A stretch of DNA of 64,000 bases from Amphiura filiformis (taxonomy: Eukaryota; Echinodermata; Ophiuroidea; Amphilepidida; Amphiuridae), in NCBI RefSeq assembly GCF_039555335.1, contig NC_092629.1, positions 29,102,775-29,166,774 of the forward strand, given 5' to 3'. This document shows positions 51,161-62,755 of the stretch, piece after piece (the stretch's first letter is position 1; each line of letters opens with the position of its first letter). The notes under the pieces are model-generated. The model saw only the letters and a program-made list of their open reading frames with translations, had not been told where the DNA came from and did not search any database. Position numbers and translations under genes: made by a program.

Positions 51161-51692
51161 ACAACTTAATTGGCATTTTAACATGGTTCCAGTCCTAACA
51201 AACAACATACAAACTCAATAAAGGGAATAAATCATTTATATGTGACCTGTTCCCACGAAAGTTGGTGGCTTTGAGACTTACAAATGGTTGAGTTGCTATT
51301 CATGGCTTGAAGACACCTGTACATGTATTATAGTTAGTGGTATGTATTTCGTGAATTGGGACATAACATGCCGAGTATTCAATTCTGTCACCATTCACAT
51401 GCTACTGCCAATAAATGTCTTCAAACAAAGGACATCAACTCAACCAACGTCTCCAAACTCCCAACTTGCGACATTACGCTCATTTCGTGGTAGAAGTCAC
51501 ACATATCCCTGTTATCCCACATTTAGAATAATGTACAATTACCTTTATGTATTCTTTTGTAAACATGGGATGCTGTGTATTTACTCCAGAGTACTGAATA
51601 ACCGCATAATTTGTTTATTTTCATGCGACACCTATTATTGGATGATGACTATGTTGTAATATTCGTTCGAAAATATATTTTGTTCCTTATAT

Positions 51693-52243
51693 CCCAGCAA
51701 ACACAAAAACGTTTTAAAAACGTTATAAATAAGTTAATGTTATTGTAAACTATTTTCGCAAACTTTTTTTGCCAAATATTTGGTCAACACTTAAATAACA
51801 TTATGTTAAAATATTTGCACTCAGCAAGCACAGAAATGTTCTTAAAATATTTTATTCAAAAGGTTTTAATAACATTTAAATGTCAGGTTATATAAAGGTC
51901 ATGAAAACGTTTTTAAAACGTTATTGCAAATATTTTGGGCAAACATTTTTCGCAAAATATTTTTCAACCCCAAAATAACATTCTGTTTAGAATGTTTTGT
52001 ATCAAGTTTTCAAAAATGTTTTTGGAATTTTATTAAAACGTTTTTATACCCTTTATATAACCCGACATTTAAACGTTTTCTGTAAAACATTTTGTGTTTG
52101 TTGGGCAGTAGATTATCAAAAAATGTTTTGAAATGTTATAAAAACGTTTTATACCCTTAATATACCCTTTATATAACCCGACATTTAAACATTTTCTGAC
52201 AACCTTTTATAACCTTTTGCGAATGATGTCGATGTTTGCTGGG
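51693..52243. mobile_element. CCCAGCAAAC family element, copy 3 (AT-flanked)
   Basis: CCCAGCAAACACAAAAACG starts and GATGTTTGCTGGG ends the element. AT is on both sides (51691-51692 and 52244-52245). The inner pair near 51822 and 52095 matches copy 2. The right terminus lacks the usual AAAACGTTTTGTG, a small deletion. Confidence 0.82.
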
Positions 52244-52463
52244 ATCTTAATGTTAACATTAGATAAGCACACCCGATGAAGAAAATGTCACGTCAAGTAA
52301 ACGGGAATTAATAGTAACAGAGAAAGAAGGCCTGATTTTATGTAAATTACATCAATGACGTCACACAAATAATAAATTTGGTATGGGCTTATTAAATCGA
52401 TCGGAGTTGTACACTGCAAATATATTCGTTAATGTAAAAAACAATGTGCTTTTACTGCTCATG

Positions 52464-52984
52464 TTAATCATGTTCATCATGAGCACCCTCCTCTTGGAGA
52501 CTATTTTGTATTATTATAAATTCCACCATAACATAAGCCAGTACAATACATGTTGCTATTAATAAAATGTAGCCAAAACATTTATCAAATACCAAAGCCA
52601 ATTCTTTCCAGTCTTTCAAAATATTATCACGCGGAGACACAAATTTTTCATCTGAGTTTCTTCTATCCATTATCTGGATCATTTCTTGTTGCATAGCGCC
52701 CTCGCCTTCTATATAAAAATCATTGGACGTTGATGGTGCTGTTTCATATTCACAAATAGTGTCCATTTGGATGGCGTCTTGGTCGGATGGCATATCGTAT
52801 TTATCTGTATCAAGAGGCACAGCTAGGATAGCGGATGGAAGAAAACAAGAAAGATAACGCCTGGCAAATTCTTTTAGTTTGCTGGGCACACGTTTGGTTT
52901 TATTCGTGTGGAATATGGCGAGGACGGTTACGGTGACTGTAATTGATAAACAACTGATGGTAATCATTGCCATGAAGTAGGTTC
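52464..52984 (-). CDS. nAChR final exon: TM3, cytoplasmic loop, TM4, stop
   Basis: The minus-strand acceptor CTTTGACAG precedes 52984. Encodes TYFMAMITISCLSITVTVTV (TM3), a loop of about 100 residues rich in Asp/Glu/Ser, an amphipathic segment (LKDWKELALVFDK), TM4 (CFGYILLIATCIVLAYVMVE) and a His/Asp/Glu-rich tail ending EEGAHDEHD. Joins the previous exon as PIIG-TYFMAM in phase 1. Confidence 0.92.
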
Positions 52985-55900
52985 CTGTCAAAGATAAAAC
53001 AAAGCAAGACAATGCAATTAAATACTATCTGTAACACAATGGATATTTATTTAAAGAAACTAAGCCCAGGTTAATATAAACAGACCCTATTAACCTTGTC
53101 TTGTACCGACCTACTTTGACCATGTTGACTACTTAAACAATGTTTACAAAAAGAGATTGTTACTTTTTGTACAGTGTACACGCTTAAGGGGGTACTACAC
53201 CCCTTGGTAAATTTGTGACTATTTTTGCATTTTTCTCCAAAAAAACACACTGGTAACAAAAGTTATGTATATTATAGGGGCAAGGAATCCAATTACTACA
53301 CTGGACTTTCAGTGACTCAAGACAATCTGTACATTATTTATGATAAGAAAAGAGGTATCGATAGAATGTATCTCATTTCTAAACATATATTGAACCACTT
53401 GTCTTGAATCACTGAAATTTCAGTAAAGTAATTGGATTCCTTGACAAAATGTATTTTGATAGGCAGCTATTTAGCCTATAACAAATAGCTTTTTTTTATA
53501 TAGCGCTTATCATGATGAACAGTGAAAATTAACTTGCTAACTGTATGTAGAACATCCGTAAGTCGGATTAAGTTTATGTTCGAACATTAGCATATCTCTG
53601 ATCTATGCGTTGGGTTCGGGGTTGTGTTGATGTGATGAATTCGAATCGAGTTTGCAAATTAATCGTTTTCTAGCATTATCTTAGACTTGTTGGATTCTCT
53701 CTTCGTAATACCAAATGCACTTTTGTATGAAGTGATTTTTGTTGTTTGTTGTAGTAACTATAGTGTCAGGTAATGTCCTCATGTATTGTAAAGTGTCTCA
53801 CTGCGTACAATGGGAAAACTTGTCATAAAGTTTACATGCAATGAATTGATTGTATCAGTAGTGTCCGTGTGGAACAGTATCGACCACTTGCCTCGAAGAC
53901 CTTTTAATAGATTAATAAAATGAGTTGGCAATTACAGTTTCATTGATAAGCTGAAGAAGATACAATATATAATTAAAGCAATTATTCGTGGCAACTTAAG
54001 TTATATTATATCTGATATCCCCCATCCCCGATATGACCAGTTTACAGCCACGGGTTGTGAGGAACCCGCTACATCAGATGACCTTGATCAGCTCAGCTTT
54101 CCAGGAGGTGACCTTTGCCTGATATAATCGGGTGTCAATTTTGAACGTTGGTAACAGGTGTCATGCCGGAACCATTTGGGTCATGGTATGATTGAATGAG
54201 TTATTACAGCCTTCTGTTTAACTACAACGTTGGTAAAATACAGTGCGAAATTTTGCCCAATTTTGTTGAAATATGCAGCCCAATCAGCCCAAACAAATGT
54301 TGTAGAGTTGTAGAGTCATAAATTCTACATTTTGTAGAATATTATTTGAACAACAAATTAATAAAAGACGTCCCCAGCCAATGAGTCTAGAAGTTTACAG
54401 GAGTGTAGCGTAATGAGTGTGGGTAAACGATTAACACTAACCACCAAAACGCACTTAGCTATCAGCCCCAACTTATCTCGTGCCAATTACAATATCGTTT
54501 ATTCAATTGTTTGTAATATGTTTTAGCTAGGTTCCCTGAAAACCCTCATTCTGTAGCCTCCCTCGTGGGAATTTGATACAGTAAGACGTCAATTCCTTCA
54601 AACGAAATAACTGTATCGATTCAGCCATAGCCCAGAGTGTGTTTGTCCCCTAGCAGAACTTTGAGATCGAGAAACTTGACCGTAACTATCTGACCAGCAT
54701 TACTGATCGATAAGGCAAAATTCCTCGGAGATTTTCCATGTGGGGTATTATAATTATAACAACAAAAAACACAATGCACGCGAACAAGGACCTTTAAATA
54801 GGAACTAAATATATATTTAATAGATGTGTAGAAATGCATTCAAAGACGCTCACAGAAGCGCAGTCATGATTATGTTTTATTCCTTATTCTATTTTAATGT
54901 CTTGTATTTAATTTGAATATAAAGAGTAGCGGCTTGTTGTATTTTTAATTTGAATATATGAGTAGAGATTTGGTTAAGTGTCACAAAACGCAACCCAACA
55001 TGTATCAAGACTGAGGAGAGGTCATAAAGGACACCGTATAGATTCCTGTACTGTCTTCGATGTCAACTCAAATAACATCTCCTTCGGCTAAATTGTACCT
55101 GCCAACCCATTTTCAATCTATTGAGGTCGTTGAGTCAATTGATTTGGCCAAGACAATGTTTTTATATACACATGGATGTGCATGGTGTATGACCACAAAT
55201 GAAAGTTATGGGGACGCCATCAACTTTTAGCAAGTGATTGACATTGGCCTCTGCAGAAACTGCAGCGACTTGCAAAAACTGTACTATACGGTATCATTAT
55301 TTAGACGATTATGTTATTATGTTATAATTACCATATGATGCAGTCATGTCTACATTAAAATTCACCACGACCTTTGCAGGACCTAAACCCCATTAAAAGC
55401 TATTAAACCAAGATAACACTCATTGAAAACAGCTCAACTATGTTAAATCAGATCTTATCTGGTTAAATCCACACTACATATGTTTCTGTTTTACCTGTGC
55501 AATATTGCAATAAGCTGGTATTATAGTTTCAGTTGGGTGAACGATTATAAAGCAAACGCAAGGTAACAATACTGTCTGGGCCTTTGTTTCCGAAATGAGA
55601 CAATAGTCTGCTTATTGTTAACCAGCATTCTTGAAAATGAGAAACATAATGGTTGTAGACTTAACACAGTTTGGAAATAATGTCTTCATAATTTTTGGTG
55701 TTATCTGTCGTTTACATATCCTTCCTAAAACACCAAAGTGCGAATATTTCCAAACACTTAAATTAGCTAAAAATTTAGGACATGTTACAAAACTATATTT
55801 TCTAGAATTTCAGAGAGAACTGTAAATATTGGCTGGTTATTTTTCACAAAGTGACGTTAAATATGCAATGCCCGATTACCTATAACATACACTAAAACAC

Positions 55901-58900
55901 CAAAGTGCGAATATTTCCAAACATCTAAATTAGCTAAAAATTTAGGACATGTTACAAAACTATATTTTCTAGAATTTCATAGAGTACTTTAAATATTGGC
56001 CGGTTATTTTTCACACAGTGACGTCAACTAAGCAATGCCCATATAACTATAACATACACTGTTTGTAGAGGTCACGCATCAGTGGTGAGAGTACTGTGTA
56101 TTATGTATAGGAAAACGGACAGTAACTGCAGTATGAGTACTTCGTGGTGTGGTGTTTAAATCAGCTACTGACTCGAGTTTATTTGATCATTTATTATGAG
56201 TTGACTTGAAAATATTACTGACATGACTTTAACAACTAGTAAATGACTCGACTTGATTGGTGGCTCGACCACCGTTGACTTGACTTGAGACTCTAACCAA
56301 GGCTGGCTCATAACAACACTTCATAATTATACACTCTAAATAGAAAAAAGTAACAATTGCTCAATGATGAGTAAAACGGGAACAGAGCAACAACTCAATA
56401 TTGATAACGTTTAATCGAGATTGAGTTCTATTTACTCAACATTGAGTATTTTTTTTATTTATAATGTAGGAACATAGCAAAACAAATCAAGTCTTCACAT
56501 AAATAATTGGCATGATAATGAGTTAGATCACAGACATACATTGCTCTATACATTTCGTTGCACAGTGGTCAGTACACCTATTCATTTAACTTCCACAAGA
56601 CCAATTATCCATCTCAAACCTCATTCTTGTCCGTGAAACAACGCCAATGGAAAAACATGATTTTAAGTTCTAAAAGGAACCAACATACAGTTTGTCCACT
56701 CTGAAGTACAAAGTGACAACGCGTGCGTATACAGCGCGTAAACAGATATGTGATTCGTCTCTGCTGCAGGTATGCGTGCCTTCAAAGTCGGCGCAATGTG
56801 TGCGTTCACGTCGGTACTTTGTACTTCAGATCAGACTGACTGACTTGTGTAAAAGGGACAAACTCACCAATAATAGGTGTTTCGTCCCCAATAGGGGGCA
56901 TACTTTCTGCCATCAGTTGTTGAAAAGAAGCAAGGCCAGCAAGTTTGTCATTCCCAGCTGTATTTTCTCCCCCGATCTCGGAGGCAACGTAAACACCAGC
57001 ATAGTCATAAAAGAAAGCAATATACACGGGACTATAATGTTGCTGATATAGAAAGATGGCGATCGTTTCATCTCAAAACTGTAAACAAGGTAAGCCCACG
57101 GATGCTCGCAACAAGCAAACTTATACTCTTTCCGTTTTACATGAACCTTCTCAAGTAGCCACACTCCATTACTATGGAATACATTCTGTGTTGCATCAGA
57201 GTCGTTAGTGTAAACTATGTTTAATTCACTACTGTCGTAACTCCATGATGCAAAAGTCATTTCGCAATATTGTATATCAAATGGGAAGTTTTTTACTTGA
57301 ACTTTGCATGAGCTTTTTAAAATGGCGGGTGTGTACCACGTGACCAGTCCGGTATGTGATATCCATAGTAGAATATCTTTAACGTGTTCAAAATGGTCGT
57401 CAATGCTATAGGAAAATGGGGAAAAAGAAAACAAAGATAATGTATTAGAATATGTATCCTTACTATAAAACGAAATATCAGTTCTTTACTGTATCTTTAA
57501 TCTTTGATACACTTCTGGGTCTTTCATTCCCGTTCCTTTCCTTTCTACAAAATAATGTAGAAAAATAAAAAAACATTCAATACCTGTAAAATGTAACAAT
57601 TTAACGCTACTAGATCATACAAAACCACACAGCACGTGATCAGGCACGAAACTGTTGGCCGGGCAACGGTCACACGCGTGCCTGCCTATCCCCGTTCTAC
57701 TGGTTGGCACCCGAGGGGTTGGCGGGTCAATATCCGGGCAGGGAAAACAACTTGTCTCTTCCTTTTCTGTCTTCCTTGCTTCCTTCCTTTTAAATTCCAC
57801 TTAGGCAAAAAAGCAGGTTGGGAGTTGGGGTTAAAGTGCCGTATAAAACCAGTCTAAACATTTAAGAATGCACTTCTCGTTGTGTCCAAATAAATTGTAT
57901 TCTGCGAGTCAATAAACCAGCTGCCTCTTGTTTCGTTTAAAGTGATCTGTTTCCCCCCTCTTTAATAACGATTTGTCTACAATGTTACTCATTTCACTTT
58001 GACAATTCACGTTCGGTAAATCCCATTAAGTATTTGCGATTTAATACTAAACACAGCCAAAAAAGAAAGTCTCCAGTAGAAACCAAATTTGATATCAATC
58101 TTCGAAGGAAAGTGTATAGAAAATTATTATATAAATTATTTTGCCATAAGCTCATCTGAATCTGATTTAATGGGGATGGAACTACTGGAGACTTTTTTTT
58201 TGGCTGTGTTTATATAGGTCACATAAGTCGGAACTGCTCATTCACCTTGCGCAGACACGATGTTCGCTTATGATGTGCGCATCGACGGGTTAAACTCAAA
58301 AACTTATCGTCCATGAGCAAGAAAAGCTCCTATGTGTGGCCGGCCCCTGAACATGTTTAAAGCAAAACCTCCTATGTAACCTATTCTCAGTTTTGTTTTA
58401 AACATATGTTCAAGGGCCATTATGGGATTTACCGGAAATCTGAATATTGTTGTCGGCTTCATTTGAATCACAACCGGCGTGCCAATAAGTGATCAAATAA
58501 ATATTTCTAAGAAATGTAGGTCATATTCTTAATTAACAACTGTGGATCAGAATCTTTTGAGCAATATTTCTATTGTATGCACAAAAATTTATTTGAACAT
58601 ATAAACTGTCACCTGTAGAAGATAATAATTGGCTACTTGATTCTTAGTATTATTTCTGAACACTTAAATCGAGCAGAATAATATTAGTTTGTGTGGTTAT
58701 TCACAAGTGACTGCACATTGCAAATGTCTGTTTATGGAATTGATCAATAAATTATGTGGATCCAATTTGCATTTTGTTATGACAGTCATGTTCTTATCAC
58801 TGGAAACTGATGGAGTACCAAGCATTTTGGTAGAGCCTGGATACTCCATAAACAGCGGAACGGACATTGCACCTTTGTTTCAGATGGACATTTTATTGTG

Positions 58901-61052
58901 AAAGGACCTATATATATTTCATTGTACAAGCAATACATGAAAAAATCCACATAACCCCCGAAGGAAAAGTATCTAAATAATCACCCAAAAGCAGTTTGTG
59001 CGAGTTTTACATCCAAAGTTAGTGCTAATCAGTTTTTATGTGCTTTTTTATTTTACATGTAAAGTTTTAGGGGGTGACGATTAGAAATGGACGGCAATAT
59101 TGAAAACCCTCATTTTGGGCCATTTTAGACACTAAAATGCCCATAAAAAGAATAGAAAATAGAATTGTCATAAAACTCACACACAATGCTACTTGAGTGA
59201 GTACAAATATTTCATTCGGGGGCTATAGCAAAAACATAAAATGTCCTATACCTTAATGGTTACGGAGCAATGGTGATTGTTCCATTATTCGGAATACCCC
59301 GTACAAAGTAAAGGCCTCATTGGACTACCTTGACAGTACAAAATGTATGCATTATTCACACACCGTTTCCAATGGATTCAATCCCATATTAACCTCTCAA
59401 ATAATATAACACTACCGACAAAACATAGGTAATACTATACTGCAATGGGATATTCCACTCGAAATCTATACAAACTTATGGAAATATTACACCAATGTCC
59501 CACACTGTGGGTGTAATTTTCAAATAAAGTTATCCATTCAGATATCCCCCATTTGAAATTTATTCTCCTAGTGTGGGAGATTAAGGTTTTGTCTTCAATA
59601 GAGAATGTATGAATGTCAACTGAAATAACCCAATATACGCATGCTTTCATAAATCGTATCTTCAGAGCAACTGACGTTATACTACTAGGTACAATGTATT
59701 TTAAAATTTTATTTCACAACTGTCATGCCATAACCGTTTCCGAATATATAAAGCACTAACGTTATTCGCTGGTTAATGGTTGTAAATGTCACAGTGTCTG
59801 CCTGTCAATTTTTACTACGTTGCCATAACTTCTATATTCGTCTGACGAATACTCTAACTATCGAATGGGAATGCAATTTATCTCAGCTGCTTTAAAGCCT
59901 TAAAGCGATTTGAGATTAATCAGAAAGATGACAATTTTTGACGTTTGTGATTTATAAACAATAATCTTAAGAGAACTATTTAAGATTTGCACATTTCTAA
60001 ACATTTCTAAACAATTATACAAGATGTACAATGGTAGGTTTGTTATAATGACATCTACATTCTTTGTTGTTAGTTCACAATTACAGAAAAATAAAAAGAG
60101 GTCGCTAGTCCGAAAAGCTCAGATCTAATCCTAACTTAACATTCGGGCTGGCAATCCCTTTTTTCGGACTTTACTAGCGAACCTCAATAGCAAAATAGTC
60201 CCCTTTTCCTTATTATATTATTAACTATTAACTGTTTTCGAGTAAAAAGGTCAAGGGTCACGTTTGAATCTCTACAGGTGTAAAAAATTTAAAACATGCT
60301 CATATTTTAAAAATCAAAATGATCTTAAATTGTTCCTCTTCGCATCACAACTCAAATAAAGATTTCACATAGGAATACTGGGAATTATTTACCATGACCT
60401 TCAAACAGCAAAAGAATAAAGGTACCAGTTACGTTCACCCCTGTATGTCCTAAACAAAGGTTTAACACGTTTTAACATTTGTTAAAACAAATGTTAACAT
60501 TTTTAAAAACAAGCAGCCATTAATCGCACCCTTGAAAAATACCTCATTTGTTGAAATAATTTAATATTTGGAAGGAACGAAATCACAAGTTGCACTTCTA
60601 TGTTAATATCGATTGAAAGCACGGCGCTTGTTTTTAAAATAAAAAAGATTTTAAAATTGGCATCTTTCTGGAGATTTTGGATCACCGTGTAGATATACAT
60701 GACTGGTACCATAATTCTTTTGCTGTGTATATTTTGTGAGGTGAGCTTAAAATGAAACGTCCTAGATGTGTGAAACATTATCTCATTTGCATCACTGCGT
60801 AAATAGGAACAATTGAAGCCATATGCAAATGTTGACATCTGCATAATTATGAGGTTTTGTTTCAGTAGCTCCATTAAGAAAATGACGTACCAAATTATGT
60901 CATTAATAATTATAATTACTGAATATTTACAATAAAACTTACTTATCATATAGTGTAATGTCGGGTACCCAGACATCTGTTTGCGGTACGTAGAGTTGTG
61001 ATACATTACCGTTAAAGGCTGGATTCCAAGTTAAGAACTCGTCAAACCATTG
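52464..61052 (-). CDS. Nicotinic acetylcholine receptor alpha-like subunit, three 3' exons
   Basis: Minus-strand Cys-loop receptor subunit, part of a pentameric ligand-gated cation channel. Exons in order: 61052-60943, 57405-56868 and 52984-52464; splice phases fit exactly. Seen are loop A (TDVWVPDITLYDN), the 13-residue Cys-loop CKVQVKNFPFDIQYC, loop B FASWSYDSS, the vicinal Cys pair of loop C (FACCEHPW) that marks alpha-type subunits, TM1 to TM3 and TM4. TM2 carries GEK at -1' (cation-selective) and the 9' Leu, but 2' is Gln. A single missing base at 56923-56926 shifts the frame at the end of TM2; with it counted all phases agree. The signal peptide and first ligand-binding exons are not recognised and probably lie beyond 64000. 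Confidence 0.92.
53188..53440. mobile_element. Truncated TTAA-family foldback MITE
   Basis: TTAA at 53184-53187, then GGGGGTACTACACCCCTTGG and ATTTTTGCATTTTTCTCC as in the intact copy at 11738. The right arm begins as the inverse (AGTAATTGGATTCCTTG) but stops before the terminus, so the right end is deleted. Confidence 0.8.
55725..56058. repeat. 166-bp direct tandem duplication
   Basis: TAAAACACCAAAGTGCGAATATT through CTATAACATACACT occurs twice back to back (about 55725-55890 and 55891-56058) with some 10 percent difference by eye. The open frame 55631-55825 is inside it and has no recognised homology. Confidence 0.85.
56868..57405 (-). CDS. nAChR exon: Cys-loop, loop B, loop C, TM1, TM2
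   Basis: The minus-strand acceptor TTTTCCTATAG precedes 57405 and the donor GTGAGT follows 56868. In order: DDHFEHVKDILLWISHTGL, TWYTPAILKSS, the Cys-loop, FASWSYDSSELNIVY, FACCEHPWAYLVYSFEMKRS, TM1 (FYISNIIVPCILLSFMTMLV), PPRSGEKIQLGMTNLLALLL, then after the frame break QQLMAESMPPIGDETPIIG. Length 538 nt; 539 would satisfy both splice phases. Confidence 0.9.
57406..60942. other. nAChR intron, contents
   Basis: Contains several small foldbacks: 58056-58212 (AAACACAGCCAAAAAAGAAAG and inverse), 58350-58425 (CCTGAACATGTTTAAA and inverse), 60097-60186 (GAGGTCGCTAGTCCGAAAA and inverse). It also holds a TATTCC-family copy at 59447-59635 and a GGTACCAGTT-family element at about 60404-60730. The GC-richer block 57630-57760 is of unknown origin. 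No exon recognised. Confidence 0.55.
60404..60730. mobile_element. GGTACCAGTT family TIR element, diverged
   Basis: CAGCAAAAGAATAAAGGTACC and the inverse GGTACCATAATTCTTTTGCTG bound the region, related to the element at 37832-38338 through GGTACCAGTT plus CACCCCTGTAT-GTCCTAA. The overlapping minus open frame (60503-61006) includes element sequence and is not a gene. Confidence 0.6.
60943..61052 (-). CDS. nAChR exon: loop A region
   Basis: The minus-strand acceptor TATTTTAG precedes 61052 and the donor GTAAGT follows 60943. Encodes QWFDEFLTWNPAFNGNVSQL then YVPQTDVWVPDITLYD. The spacing W-x-D, WNP, VP-x3-VWxPDI matches Cys-loop receptors. Phase 0 in, phase 2 out. Confidence 0.93.
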
Positions 61053-61069
61053 CTAAAATATATATTTAA

Positions 61070-61837
61070 TAAGGAAAAGAAATCAATGGTATAAGTATTC
61101 ATATTGTGTCAGAACGAAGTTATCAATGTATGTATGGCATATAGGTATATACATAATGTAACATGTTATACGCATGCATATTTGTGACGATAATTTGTCA
61201 CACAGTAACTCAGGATCGTGAAATAATAAAATGGTTAATATCTGGTGACGATTTACTCTAATTTTTCGTGTTAGAATTAGGTACATACGAGCGTATCAGC
61301 GAGTGTCTTGTTTTAGTATGGGAGTGTAGTGTCAGAATTTAAATTATTATTATGCCTGGTTTAGTTGCACCGTAATGTATAATCGTGACAGTTTGCATGA
61401 AATCATAAAAATCAAGAAAGTTGGTTCCAGGCTTCATTTTGCCTCCTATAGCCAATGTGTAGTATCTGCTGTATTGACTTTGCTAGAAGACTGACACAGA
61501 CAAAACTGTCTCCCAAGCAAGGAGGCAGACATATACTGTGTTCTGATTTCTAAGGGCAAAAACACGAAAGGGTCAATTGCTGTAATATTAAAACAAAAAA
61601 TTAGCTGATACACAATCTATTTGAAATTAGCCTGGTTTGGATTTGGTTAGACTCTAAATGTGTGTCGGAGGGAAGCATGAATTATTGGTGTGTCCAAAAA
61701 ATAAACCACATTGAGACAAATGGGGCAAAAATACATGTAAGATGGATGGGTTTTGTTATATATCAAAGGAGATCCAAACACATTTGAAACACAGTTGTTT
61801 TAAGTAGCACTATCTCACCTTTAACAAAAATCTTATT
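61070..61837. other. Upstream nAChR intron or 5' region, nothing recognised
   Basis: I searched the minus strand for the expected ligand-binding exon preceding loop A and did not find it. Confidence 0.4.
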
Positions 61838-62755
61838 CAATATGTGCCACTTTACCTTTAATATCAGACAAGCTAATTATCGTAAGTGAGCGATATTGTG
61901 TTCAGTTGATAATGTGTTCAGAGCACAATTGATTCACACGAGATAATTAAAATTGGACTATTTTATGGAAAACGAGGATATGGATTGTATATATTGGGAA
62001 TATCGTAAACGAAAACAGCCCTCGTGGTGAAACTATTTCGAAGAAAATAATGATCACAAAGGGAAAATATTCACTGCGGTATCTACTTTGTAAAGTGTAT
62101 AAATTAAGTAGCTGAAAGGAATTGGTCCCTTGGTTATATCTAGGGGGAAAACAACAGCTACTTTATCTTTATAAGGTACTAAAGCTACGTTAAAGAAACG
62201 AAACACCATTACATTAAGGGCTCGTGATATAACTACAATTTTATGGGAAATTGACAATTTGACAATAACAGTTTGACATAATAACTAGTAAAGACAAAAA
62301 TGAATATTGCACATTCAAATGACGGCTTCGCTTGCATTTATGACAGACAATCAGCACTTCACAACACATTGGATATGTGTCACTTTACCTTTAATATCAG
62401 ACAAGCTAATAATCGTAATTGACAGACATTTTTATCTTGTGGCTAATGTGTTCGTAGCACAATTGACATAAGCGAGATAAATTGAAATTGGTATATTCCT
62501 TTGAAAACGGGCATATGGATTTCATTTATCTTAAACGAAAACAACCCCCGTGGTGAAACTATTTTGAAGGAAATAATGATCACAAAAGGAACATGTATAT
62601 TCACCGTGGTATCTACTTTATAAAGTGTATACTTCACATAGCTGAAAGGAATTGGCTTTTACGTTATATCTGGAAGGAAAACAAAAACTGCTTTATCTTT
62701 ATTGTCTTTATAAGGTAATGTAGCTGCATTAAAGAAACAACACCATTACTTTGAG
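61838..62755. repeat. Direct duplication of about 370 bp
   Basis: CACTTTACCTTTAATATCAGACAAGCTAAT starts both copies (about 61848 and 62380). Shared blocks continue: GTGGTGAAACTATTT (62028 and 62551), AATAATGATCACAAA and TAGCTGAAAGGAATTGG (62110 and 62640). The copies are about 15 percent different and 530 bp apart. Nothing coding. Confidence 0.8.

Larger units (their letters stand above)
52985..56867. other. nAChR intron, contents
   Basis: Holds a truncated TTAA-family element at 53188-53440 and a tandem 166-bp duplication at 55725-56058, each listed separately. The rest, including 53460-55720 and 56060-56640, shows no exon or transposon I recognise. Confidence 0.5.

Noticed and set aside
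56692-57051. Plus-strand 119-residue open frame as a gene
   Set aside because: It is the antisense shadow of the nAChR exon at 56868-57405.
60503-61006. 167-residue minus-strand open frame
   Set aside because: It overlaps a TIR element and reads through the nAChR intron and a donor site in another frame; no recognisable domain.
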